From the NCBI RefSeq assembly GCF_012273895.1, contig NC_052114.1:8847927-8911926 (forward strand): DNA of 64,000 nt, written 5' to 3'. The position numbers were made by a program, and so were the translations under genes. The notes below the pieces were generated by a model. It saw only the letters and a program-made list of their open reading frames with translations, made no database searches and was not told the origin of the DNA. Below are positions 1-11,260 of the stretch, piece by piece. Each line of letters opens with the position of its first letter. Position 1 is the stretch's first letter. Source of the stretch: Zerene cesonia (lineage: Eukaryota > Arthropoda > Insecta > Lepidoptera > Pieridae).

Positions 1-3000
1 TCTGTCCCATATAGAATCTGGTGTGATAACTCCTCCCAGGGACGTCGGTGACCATTTTTGTTGAAAATTATTATTTTTTTTGGCTCAAAACAAAGCATTC
101 ATTTATTATCGCCGTCTGGGGTCTACTGGGAATATGGCACCCCTTGTGGAATGAGGTCGAAACGGGACTTTAATACTAAAACTTTGACACTTAATAATAG
201 GGACGGGGTTTTAATTATTTAATACTATACTTATATCGATATGATTATGATTGATGAATACAATATTAGAAAACATGGGTTTTATATATATGGATATACA
301 AACGTTAAGATCGCGGTCGAAATGCAGTGGCGTAAAAGCAAACATTAAAAAAAAAATGTAAAAATGGATGAAGACTGAGCATATCAAAATTAAATATAGT
401 TTGATTTGTGTTTGTATCGTTTTAGTGCGATTATAATACCACAAATACAGATTTACTGAGTCGGTAGAGGTATGTACTTTCCTTCATTAAAAAAAAAAAT
501 ATATATATATAGGGATCTTAGCCTCTAGCAGATGACCCTGAAAATGAAGTAAGGAACTGCGAATAATCAAATGTAAAACCGTGTCTGATAGAACAAAGTG
601 TGTCCTGGCTATTGTACATGGTCAATTTAACTATGAAGGTTATTAATGAATAGATGTAAGGCCTTTGCCTTATTTTACGTATATTACCTACATAGAAATA
701 ATCTTGCCAACTCTTAGGTATAAACACCCTTATAAATACGAAAATAACTTATTGTAAGTACAGTTTTTTTTAGCTAGGTAAATATTACGAAATTATATAA
801 AGCTTTTACAGATACTTGAACCGCACGAAGGCGAAGCTGCGGGTGTGAGTTCGATTAATTTTTACAATAAAGGCCAATATAGGCTTTTTTTATTGGTCTA
901 AAAATAATTTAGATATGTTTACAATAACCACATTAAATAAATTAAACTTCCATGTCATTTTTGCATTAAAAGAATAAAAAACGAGAAAGAAGATGTACAG
1001 ATCATAAACCGGTATTAGTGTTCCTTATCAAACATCAGCTGTAACAGCTTACCCGCTAGGCACGTAATTCGGAAACGGTTCCGGCAGTCTAGTTCTAGAA
1101 TACCAACTAACATGAAACGTGCATTTTGTTCCCACGCATCGGTTGCGCAACTAAATCTTGTATCACTATACGCAATGCCATTTATTGGCACGTCACGTTT
1201 GTTAATTTAGAATACAGTAGACAAGACTAAGAAATTATGGCCAACCCGATTTCTGTTGACTTAATGTTTGTGTTAGACCTCAAGAAGCGGTAAGCGTATA
1301 AATTTATTGCTACACTGCCATGGTGCGTGAAAATTTGCTACTTATTTGTAAATAAATAATCATAAATATCATGCTTGACCAGGATAAAAAGTGGAATGAA
1401 TTGGAGAAATCATAATTCATGAAATTTATTAATTAGACATTTTTTACATTAAAATCAAATACTTGGCACATCTTTGACTAAACGCGCAAAGAGATATCGC
1501 TTTGTTTTATATTCTCTAGGTATCGTTAACAAATTTAAGGAAACAGAAAAATATTAATAAAGCACAATGGAAACAAACAAACGAGAAGCTATAACAAAGA
1601 TATCATTATTATTCGCAGCGCATCGCGAGGGATACGCCCGCGATCTGAATACAAGGGAAAGTATAGATATAACTCCTTTTGCAGACTGTTTAATAGAACA
1701 CAATGAAATCTCGCTAGTTTCAAGAATAATAAATAGATTTTAGAAAATACTTGGATGAGGAAAACAGTAAGCTTCGAATAAACAATTACTTTCCTTTGTA
1801 TTAAATTGACACTTGCTTTCCTTAGTGTTTTCAAGCGTCACTTCTTCATTTTATTTATTATCATTCTATAATATATTCTACTAGTCTTCCATTAACAACT
1901 TCGTCCGCGAAGGCATAAATAAATGATAGAGAATCACGGTGGTTTTCCCGCATATATTTTCCAATTCCGTAGCTGTAAAAAATCTTTTATGTCGGGTCTC
2001 GGTTCTCAAAATATATCCGTACCAAATTGAATCCCAATAGATTCAGTAGTTTAGACTTGAAGAAGACACAGACAAACCAGACAAAGTTAGGATTTGAAAT
2101 AGTATTTAGTTGGGATTTAATTATGGAAATATAGCATGGTGCTATTTTATTTTTAGACTTTCACATAAATTACTAGCATTGATTTTGAGATATATTATAA
2201 TTGACCACTACACCTTTTACGTGACAAAAAAAAGATGTGAGTCCTCTATTAATAGCTAGCAGTTTTGAAAGAAGCAGCTTGTGCAACCAACGAAAACATA
2301 CGTTTTGTTTCAACAATGCATACGTATAACTTAGTATTAAATGGGTGATTACAACTCGTAGATGCCTGTTGCGACACAATGGACAAACCTACCTAAAGGG
2401 CTTCATTTCCAAACAATTACCTAACATTTTCACTTCAACTCTCAAATTAAAACCGCAGTTTATTTGTGCGTTTTCACAATTTTCCTTATTTTACACCTCG
2501 CAGGATGTTGCATGGAGATAACGTTAGCGCAAATATTAGGTGTTAGTTACAACTATGCTGTAGATCTAAAGATTGTTTGAGGAATATGTATTGTAAAGTT
2601 TGCAGTGTGTGAAACCAACTGAAGGTACGATTTAATATAGCAAACAATGTAAAGAGAACATTGTTAAATGTCTAGTAAAGGTGTAGCAGAAGATTTTTAG
2701 ACAGCTGATCGATTGAAATGTAATTGAGAGGGTAAATGCTTTTCGGAATATATAATGCACTATAATTGCATTTTAAAAAGACATACGCCATTTATGCAAT
2801 TTCGTGTACATTTTATCTATATATTATATAGGTGCTATTATACTACATTGCGACGAGAGATAAAAACAAACAAACAAATTTTCATATTTGAATCGTTAGT
2901 TAAGATAATAAAGAAAAGTAAAGATAATGAAGATGAGATGAACAGATGGCTATCTGTTTATAAAATTTTTATTTATTTTTTTTTTTTATAAAATAAAACG

Positions 3001-4430
3001 AATATTTGATTGTTAGCAGAACATCCTTAGAAATCAACCGAAATAAAAAAAAAAAAAAACTTTTGACGACCTGAACAGAATCAAATAACGCTTCAACTCT
3101 TCATTCCTTGTCCAGACTGCCAAAGATTGGCATTCTTAGCCAGATTAGGTTTTCCCACAAACAATTAATTTGGATCTTTTCAAGGCACGAGCGAATATTT
3201 TTCTCTCAAACAAACATGTCATCGCTTATATTACTGTATATTTTACATCAGGCAGATGTCAAACGCTCGTTCGATCAAATAGAAGAAATGTACGTTATTG
3301 TGAAAAAACTTGAGCAATTAATAATATCAACTATAAAATCGCTTCTTGTGGAGATTCAAAAAGAATATGTAATTCTTAATCCAGCATCATTCTGCAATCA
3401 ATTCAATGCTTGGCTCTGAACGAAGTTTATGACAAGCTAGACCTTTTAGTCCCTGTTTTTAAAATTTCATCGATTGGTGGCATACCTTTGTAAAACATAA
3501 ATAAGCAATAATCTTTTTCTTTATTTTTTATAAATATTAAATATTCATACCATTGCATTATGTAACGAAAACAATAAAAGGTCGGTCCTCAAAAAAGCGG
3601 TTCTGTTAAATAAATCATCATACTTGTAAATAATTATTAAACAATTAACTCTCATTGACCACCCGCCCTTTCTTTTCTACACACAACATGTCACGTATGT
3701 TAGAAAGAGATGGAACATTGCAAAAGACAATGACTTGCTTTCTTCGTAAGTAGGTGGCTTAGGTTATGTCAGGTGTAAGAATGACAATAATATGCGCCTT
3801 TTACGATTTTTACAAGCATCATTACCTACTTCATATTTGAGAATTACATACATAACGGTCAAAAGATATTTGTAAATGTTTTCTTTACTTTAATTTATAA
3901 TTTAGGGCCTGCACGCTCAAGTTAAGTAGAAACAAAGGCTGATTTACAAAAGACTTTCTGATCGAAAAACCACTTTTGAGGTTAAATATCTATAATGTAT
4001 AAAAATAAGTACACTGTTTATAAACACATATTATAATTACGGTCAGTTAAAATCAATAAAGTGATACAAAAAATGTTATCTCAATATAATAACTCTTAAC
4101 CATGTAAAAGATCATTGGTATCGGAATAACAACGCAATTTCAAATTTCAATGCATAATAGCAAACAGTGGAGGCAATCTCTTGGTGTGGACTCTAAATTT
4201 CATATCATAAATTGTATATTGGAATAAATTGAAAAGAAAAGAGTTGCAGGGCTAACAGAGTCTAGTCTAGTAACACTAAAGTTGAAATTTAATACGATTA
4301 TAGATCTATTTCCTTACTGAATTTCGAACATGATATTAATTACCAAGAAAATACACATGGATTGGAAGCTGATCTGTTTTAATTGAATAGACGAAATTAT
4401 GTTAAAAAACTGGAAATACAATTTTAACGT
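1..4430. other. AT-rich intergenic or upstream DNA, no gene seen
   Basis: I see no convincing exon here. The open frames are short, rich in Lys/Ile/Leu/Phe/Tyr, and have no recognisable motif. The longest is 103 codons at 3108-3419 (+); its last 50 or so codons read like an amphipathic helix, but I do not recognise it and it may be a decayed transposon fragment. A degenerate repeat fragment with a CGAAGGCGAAGC core lies near 820-845, and another repeat lies at 1880-2065. Confidence 0.6.
1880..2065. repeat. Degenerate interspersed repeat fragment
   Basis: The segment runs from a 'tctactagtcttcc' start to a stretch resembling 'accaaattgaatcccaatagattcagtagtttagac'-type wording, which is shared in layout with other dispersed repeats of the window (an 'accaaatt..cagtagttt' core followed by a tract listing several 'agacaaa' words). 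It is probably the 3' part of a non-autonomous lepidopteran element. The family cannot be named from sequence alone. Confidence 0.45.
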
Positions 4431-4446
4431 GTTCGAGCGACTGAGG

Positions 4447-4650
4447 GAGCTGGTAGTTTGCCTAATGGTAAGCCATCACCAGCGCCCTTAATAATATTTG
4501 CTGTGATAAGACTAAGGTACTTATAATATATTAAAAGTACTTTGTGAGTGTGTAACATTTAAGTGATTCTGCAAATTTGTCGCCCGCTTTTGCGGGGTAT
4601 TGCATAAGGAAAGGGTTGATGGGATTGGAATGGAAGGATGAGGAAAAAGA
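4447..4650 (-). mobile_element. Truncated lepidopteran SINE (Metulj/Bm1-like), copy 1
   Basis: Read on the minus strand, this shows the 3' hallmark of the SINE found repeatedly in the window: a GGTGATGGCTTACCATTAGGCAA-like block next to 'ctaccagctccc'. A CCCGCAAAAGCGGGCG-type block and a degraded CCTTTCCTTATGC tract lie upstream. About 70 bp of unrelated AT-rich sequence separates the two blocks, so the copy is interrupted as well as 5'-truncated. Confidence 0.6.
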
Positions 4651-4861
4651 TACTAATTGAATCTTAAAAATATCTCTAAAAAGTGATTGCTACAGAGCTA
4701 GCTAAAAGCATTTAAGCACGAATTTAATATTAAGCATAAGTAACATAGTAACATTGTGATCATCTCAAAGAACCAAAAATGGACCGACGGAAGTCTAATC
4801 AGATACGTCATACAAAACAAATGCTATGTTGTATCAGCTCCTAATATTTCCTCTCACTTGA

Positions 4862-5110
4862 TTATGCAGCGTGGTGCGATTAGCAAACGGCCGGCCGGCC
4901 AGCTGATCGGGCTCTGAGGTGTGAGCCAGTGTCGCGCCGACTTTCAAGCGGTATGCACGTATGTGAGAAACTAACACTCCCGAAGAACGTGTACGAATGT
5001 AGCTATGTACGATATTAAACTCGCGATAAACAAATTCGATTTTGTGCGATCAGTTGTGGACGTTTTTGATTTTTAATAAGTTTTGTGTGTGCTGTGCGCG
5101 GACTTTGAGG
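4862..5110 (+). promoter_or_regulatory. GC-rich island, candidate first exon or promoter of the Spätzle-family gene
   Basis: This is a local GC peak in very AT-rich surroundings. It includes a GGCCGGCCGGCC palindrome near 4889-4900 and several CpGs. A TCAGT initiator-like word lies at 5050-5054, and a possible splice donor (gagg|gtaggt) at 5110/5111. The first coding exon at 11210 is preceded by a splice acceptor, so a noncoding exon must exist upstream on +, and this is the best-looking site for it. No TATA box was identified. The assignment is an inference. Confidence 0.3.
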
Positions 5111-6595
5111 GTAGGTTGGTGTGTAGGTTTAATTGGCCTATTGTTTCTCATATTTTTGCGCGGCGTGTACTTATGTGGCTACATTTTAAGTTATAATTAC
5201 ATAATAATGTGACTAATGCTATTTCCAAAACACTTCTATTACACGATATTGTTTATTACTAGAAGAATGTTCTTTCAATGATTTCCAATTAATCATAGAT
5301 AAGAAAGAAAGAACCTTAAGATGTACATAAATTCAAAGTATTCCTAAATTTGGTTGAGTGTATAAGAGTTTTACAAAGATTTTGTTGTAGCTTGCAGTCA
5401 ACTATCGATATATTATTAACTTTGCTAGGCGACTCCTACAAAGATAAGTTCAAGTCTCATATTATCAAAGTTTATATTTACATGACCCACACAGCATATC
5501 TGAATGGGTGACATTTGTCTGACTGCACGCTAAAGTCATCGAACATGTTATCATAAGATGGTTTTGTGAATAGTTGTTTTATGCTGAAGAAAAAATTATA
5601 AGCGGAATTCACATTTACATTTTAATTTTCTGAGACTATAGTTATATCTATATTATATAGAAACATGTACATAGACAACATATCATATTTTGTAAATGTA
5701 ATTGTACATTTAAATTTTTCATAGATTTAACATTTAATTGACGTTAAAATTCCGTTTATATAAAGTTAAAAAATAACATTACGTTTAATTTATAATTTGT
5801 ATTCGTAATGAAATAAAATATTCCATTAATTAATAATATCTTTATATTATTTCGAATATTATTCAAATTATAATTCAAAATCATCATTGGATGAATCATC
5901 CGCAAATAAGATCCGGAATAACTACAATTAGATTTTGTTTGTAAAAAGATCGCACGGTAATTAAGACGCTTTTAATTTTAAAACGCGATGATATTAATTA
6001 TTAAATGCTAATAAAGTTATAAAATATTTTTTTTTGGCTTATTTAAATAAAATATTTAATTGTTTCTGGTTATTTTTCATGTATTCTATAATTTGTTATC
6101 TTATATAGCTTAGATAGTTGTAGCCGCCTACATATATATTTTATCGATGAATTATTGAATTTAAACTTAAATAATATTAAGTATCATATCATTTATTACG
6201 AGAACATCATTCCTAAATAGTAAAATTGATTTACTTTGTCAATAGAGTGCACGTAACGCGTTGATGTCTTTTATACTGCATCATAGCGTGTTACATCACT
6301 TACATAATAGCATGAGTATAAAGTTGCCTCCAATAATTCTAGTTTCGTTGTATATACAGTTACTTAAAATTTCTACACAAATTCTTGAAAAAATTTTTCA
6401 TAATAATATGATAACACCACTCGATTTATTTGGTATGAAATCAAAAAGTAAGAAATGTAAGGTAAATGATGTCGATTTAAATAGATTTGATAATTGAAAC
6501 TAAAAATACGTTTATATGATGATTTTATATCATAAAATAACTTGTTTATTTTTATCTAAAGCTCATCCATCTTCTGTATATATACATTTTTCGTG

Positions 6596-6905
6596 TCACA
6601 ATGTTAATTACCATACTCCTCCGAAACGGTTGGATCGATTCTCATAAAATCGATTAGCTCTGAGAATCAGCCAACTTCGTAAAGTAAATGACAGTAAGTG
6701 ATAACAGTAAGACACAAAAGCGTTTGGCGGGTCAGCTAGACTATACTAATATAATAAAGAGGAAAAGTTTTTTTGTTTGTTTGTACCCTAAGGGCTCCGA
6801 AACTACTGGTCCAAAATTTCTTTCACCAAAGGAAAGCTAAATTATTCGCGAGTGCTATAGGATATTTTTTACCCCGGACATGTACCACGGGCGAACGGCT
6901 GGTAT
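6596..6905 (+). repeat. Two adjacent degenerate LINE-tail/Helitron-like repeat fragments
   Basis: The first part reads 'tccgaaacggttggatcgattctcat' and ends in 'gggtcagctagactatactaatat'. The second has 'gggctccgaaactactggtcc' and 'ttctttcaccaaaggaaagct', and ends in 'acgggcgaacggctggta'. The same closing layout (gggcgaa...acagctagt) recurs at 48868-49015. These are non-autonomous dispersed repeats; I cannot give a firm family. Confidence 0.5.
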
Positions 6906-8029
6906 GTTATATAATTTTATCTGTTTTTGTAATAAGATTATTCTTTAGTTTATTCTTCTGTGGTAGACGATACTTGGCGGTCGCAGTTTTATAGTCTGTG
7001 ACTTCATGCTAAAGAAAGTTGTTTTAGTAACTCCACTTATAGCTGAAGAACTGCTGGGCGGATTTAAACGAATTTCTCTTTGTTGCATTTCACTCCCAGA
7101 ATTGGGATAATAACTTTAAAGATTCGGTAGGAAAAGTTAGTTATCATAATAAAAAATCGGGAGCAAGAAAACGCGTTGGATTGACAAATGTTTATTTAGA
7201 TACAAATACTGTCTGTAAAAGAAAGAAAAATGTAGCATCTTTTATTTAGTGATGTGTTGTACAGAACGTTATTACTTTATGTATTGTATTTTTTTACGTC
7301 ACAAGCCTTGCACTGGCGCAAAATATACATTTTATACTCGCTACCAGACATGAATTGCCTGTTCGGAGATGTATCGATTACAGCTTAGCCTAAGCTAAAG
7401 ACTTTAAAGACTTTATTTACGTTTGCCTGTCTCTTTAACAATAATCCAGGTGAAACTATCTTTATTCGAATCGATTGGATTGGGACATGTTTTTAGTCTG
7501 TGTTCCCCACTCGCTCCATCTAAGGCCACATTCACCATCAGGCGAGATCGTAGTCAAACGCTGCCCTATCAACGAATAAAAAAAATATCCAGTCACAAAA
7601 AACTATTAAAGCGAGACTTTTTCACTTTCACGTAACAAAGAGCAAAGGCTTCACACAGATGAGGATCAGAGGTCAAACCGTTGACTATAGTTGCTTTTAA
7701 ATAAGGCTTTTCGTTAACATTTTCAAAAGTAAAGGTATTGTATTTGTACACTATGTTCTAAATGTGTTCTCCGCAACCTACGAAACTTACTTATAGCACT
7801 TGGCATTTATTTATCTTATTTCTTGATTGATTACAATTTGTTTTCACCCAAAACTTTAAGTTTTGAACGCCTAATTATCGTATTTAATGGCAATGTATTA
7901 ATTATTAGCAATGATAATATACTACGGATAAACACGAGTTACGATCTTTTCAAACCTTCACATGTGCTGTCATAACAAAAACGCAACATTATTGATGTAA
8001 TAACTATTTTCAAAAAGAACCTTAACTGC

Positions 8030-8210
8030 TTCCAAATTGTCAGGCTAGGAAACTAGACCATATTTAAACTGGACCACACGGGAAGCACCAGTTTTCAAAT
8101 GTAAAAAATGTTTGTCAAAATTGCTTCACCCAGTCGAAAGCTTTAACAAAGCCGAATAAACACAGTAAAATTGGTAAAACCTTTTTTTAGACAGTTGAAG
8201 AACAAGTTAA
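8030..8210 (+). repeat. Dispersed repeat family H, copy 1
   Basis: It shares ordered blocks with 8735-8960 and 16785-16935: an 'actagaccatatttaaactgg' block, then 'gggaagcaccag.tttcaaat', then 'cccagtcgaaagc', then 'acagt.aaattg' and an Lys-codon-like 'acctttttttagacagttgaa' end. This is a widespread lepidopteran repeat, often seen as the tail of larger elements. Confidence 0.55.
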
Positions 8211-8734
8211 TATTTTTTATTTTAATTGTGTTCATTTTCATATATTATTGGCATGCATTCCATGCTAGAACATTTGAAAGTCACGATTTAAAATAAACTA
8301 TAAAACATTCTGTGTCATATTATTGCACATTTCATTAATATTATTCTAAAAAAAAGTTAAAATGAGACTAAAACGACAAGAAACTTATCTATCTCTGAAA
8401 TTAATAAAATTGTGAAATAAAGTCACATTAATTAACAATTAATATAAGACTATTTCATAATCAAATATATTTGTATCATCCTAGCCTTAATAAAAGAAGT
8501 TGGCAAACACTTCGCTATATTGCTCATAATTGATAACAGTTTATCAAATACCCAGCCAACCTTGGAACCACCTTCATTGTTCTAAATTTATGGTCCGAGT
8601 AATTTTTAATCCGAGAGATTCATTGTAATATACTATATCTTTATACACTGAGACGATAATTATTGACGAGTGATGAGTGAAAACGGTTAGTTTTTATGTT
8701 ATAATAATTATTTATATTAAAAAACTATACCGCC

Positions 8735-8960
8735 TTCGAATTATGAAAACTAGACCAAATTTAAATGGGATCATGTCTGAGGCACCAGCTTTCAAATAAC
8801 AAAATATAGTAAAACTTGACTCAAGCTGTAAAAACATATGAAGTAACAAACAAAATATGCAGTCGAATTGATAAAATCCTCCATTTTTAAGTCGCTTGAA
8901 AATAGTCTCATATGTTGAAAATTTTAATGAAAACATTTCATAATAATAAAAGAGTCGTTG
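8735..8960 (+). repeat. Dispersed repeat family H, copy 2
   Basis: It carries the same ordered blocks as 8030-8210: 'actagaccaaatttaaatgg', 'ggcaccagctttcaaat', 'gcagtcgaattgataaaatcc' and 'tttttaagtcgcttgaaaa'. It is in the same orientation as copy 1, about 500 bp away. Confidence 0.55.
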
Positions 8961-9280
8961 AAACAAATATACTTCTATTCAAATGATAGAAGTAGATTTT
9001 TTTATAACCTTGCATAATATCTCAAACAATTGTTGTAAGTTAGTTAGTAGCTACTGATAAACAATACTGTCGCCGTTAATTAATTATGCTTATGAGCAAT
9101 AAATTTGCTACATATTTTATATCATATCACATTTAAATGAAAGATGATAATTTTTAGAATATAATATTAATTAAAACATACAATTATACCAAAAAACCAT
9201 TATCCGTAAGACAATATTAAATAATAATTTGGTTTGTATTGACATAACTAAATCATGTTCTGGTTCATACTTTTTTATGT

Positions 9281-9600
9281 CATAGCCACCTGCTTGGTGG
9301 TTCGCCTAATGGTAAGCGATCACCATCGCCCATGAACATTCGCAGAGGTTGTGCCTCTGCAAATGCACTGCCGCTCTTTAAGGGGTAAGGGATAAGGAAA
9401 GGATTGACGACAGGAAAGAAGGAATGGACTGGGAAGGTAAAGGAAATGGAAATGAGCCTCCGGCTCCCCCAATCACAATAACATGCTATTATTTCACGCT
9501 GGTTTCTTGTGGAGGTGTGGTACTTCCCCGGTGCGAGCTGGTCCAATTCGTGCCAACGCGTACTCGGCCCAATTCGTGCCAAAGCGTACTCGGCTCCCAC
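9281..9600 (-). mobile_element. Near full-length lepidopteran SINE (Metulj/Bm1-like), copy 2
   Basis: On the minus strand the order is: a 'gagtacgctttggcacgaattgg' head, 'agctcgcaccggggaagtacc' and 'gtgaaataatagcatg', the 'gggggagccggaggc' box, the polypyrimidine 'cctttccttatcccttacc' tract, 'cagaggcacaacctctgcga', then 'gggcgatggtgatcgcttac' and the 'aggcgaaccacca' tail. The 5' head is duplicated in tandem (two 'gagtacgc.ttggcacgaattgg' units about 29 bp apart). Open frames on both strands here are SINE artefacts. Confidence 0.75.
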
Positions 9601-11209
9601 AAACTTATTCTCTTCATTGAGTCAAATGAAGAAAAAAATGAATAAGGAAACTTTATTTTAAGAATCTCAATTATTATTGCAACTTAAATAAATCAAACAC
9701 AACCTCAGTATACTCAAGTGAAATGAGCAAACAGGAACTAATTCATACATTGTTTTAGCTTCAAATATATTTTCCTTTTTCTTATCATCATCCACACATT
9801 ACAATATGTACTTCGGCACAGATTTTAAATAGCAGTACTTTTTTAATAAAGAAGAACCACGGCAAAATAGAATGCGCTCAAAATTTTTGGTTAATAACAG
9901 TAATGGACCAGTAAAAAGTAATACACACACACACACACACACGTATAACACATTACGTACAAACGTTATTTAGTCTCATCTTCCTCGATCACAAGACAAT
10001 CGATGCGCTAAGATAACAATCTCTCCGTCTGGCACTGCACGGTAATCCCATTGCGTAAGTGTTGCCTTCACCATGACGTCTATGAATTTCTGCTCGGTTT
10101 GGTTCAGAGGCCATGTATTTGTTATACAGAGCGTGAAAGGTTTATTAAATTTTAATAGAACTATTCAGTTATAATTGTGTGTGTTTGGAGACTGAAATTT
10201 TTCTATTTTTAAATCTTATAGGTTCGAAGTACTTATAAGTCGATGCCTTATTATAAAAATAAGGGAATGTTTTTACGATCTGTTTGTATGAAATATTGTC
10301 GCCACATTCTTATAGTAATATGACATCATTATGTTATTTATTTAGATGATACTCATTTCCGAGTTCTGAGTCGCGATTATGAGTTATGAGTGGCTTAGAA
10401 GTCATGGAACATGGTCTATAGTGATTTATTTTGTATCGTCGTTAGATGTAATGTAAAATAGTAGCACGATTTTATTCTCTAGAGTGTACAAATATACAAA
10501 TACAACATATAGTTTGTAAGGTAAAGATTTTCTTTATATACTTTTAATTCAACCGTTTGAGAACTGATAAATTATGGAATGTTGAATTGAAACTGTGTAT
10601 TTAACTAGGTAAAAAAGTAAATATTTCAAATATCGAAAATTGGGAAATTTATGTTAAAAATTCATTTATTATGTTATAAGTAATAAAACCACCACCATAG
10701 TGGTACGTAAACGTACTTTTCCTAAAATAAATAATCAACAAGAAATTAAATAATTGTTGTATCTATTTTTAACTGATTCATTGTGGACCTATGACTGACA
10801 TAAAAAAACTTTTTTAATTTTATTTAGGAACAATAATTGAAGTTGTATCATTTAATAATTGTTTATGTTGTAAAAAAACGTGTGTTGGTTACATTTTATG
10901 GATGCCCTTAACTTGTAGGGACGCGCTCTTCATTTATAATGTGCGTCCAAAACGACAACTTTCAATGAATATGCAACGCTATTGTTATAGTGCTTAATGT
11001 TTTTGATCAACCCTATTTGCGTTTTCCAAATATGAATAACAGAAACGTTCTGACGACAACGAACTAAATTTAGGCTAACTTTTTTTTAATTTAATATTAA
11101 AAAGATAACATTTTGAAGTTACAAATGTACAACACTTATAAATGTACATTAAAAAGTTAAAAGTACTTATATTCAAGCATTGTTTTTTTTTTACAGATAA
11201 CGTGTAATA

Positions 11210-11260
11210 ATGGCAGCAAGGATAAAACGACTCAGTTTGCATCTTCGAATAGTTCTTATG
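11210..11260 (+). CDS. Spätzle-family exon 1 (start codon, signal peptide part 1)
   Basis: A T-rich tract ending in ttacag (acceptor at 11196) precedes 13 noncoding bases and then ATG at 11210. The 17 codons MAARIKRLSLHLRIVLM end exactly at a strong gtaagtg donor (11261), phase 0. The basic N-terminus followed by a hydrophobic run is the start of a signal peptide, and exon 2 (IIWTASGG...) completes its core and cleavage region. It is assigned to this gene because no other + strand gene intervenes, the phase fits, and a signal peptide is expected for this family. The 19.9 kb intron makes it less certain than the other exons. Confidence 0.7.

Larger units (their letters stand above)
5120..11190. 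other. Probable intron or upstream region, repeat-rich, no gene
   Basis: AT-rich DNA with no convincing coding exon. It contains dispersed repeat fragments at 6596-6905, 7500-7585 (core 'ccatcaggcgagatcgtagtc', a common lepidopteran repeat motif), 8030-8210 and 8735-8960, a full-length SINE at 9281-9600, and a short (CA)n run near 9926-9943. If the island at 4862-5110 is the first exon, this stretch is intron. Confidence 0.5.

Noticed and set aside
9280..9645. Frames on both strands at 9.28-9.65 kb, and similar frames at 20.97-21.29 and 22.06-22.24 kb
   Set aside because: They lie entirely within SINE copies.
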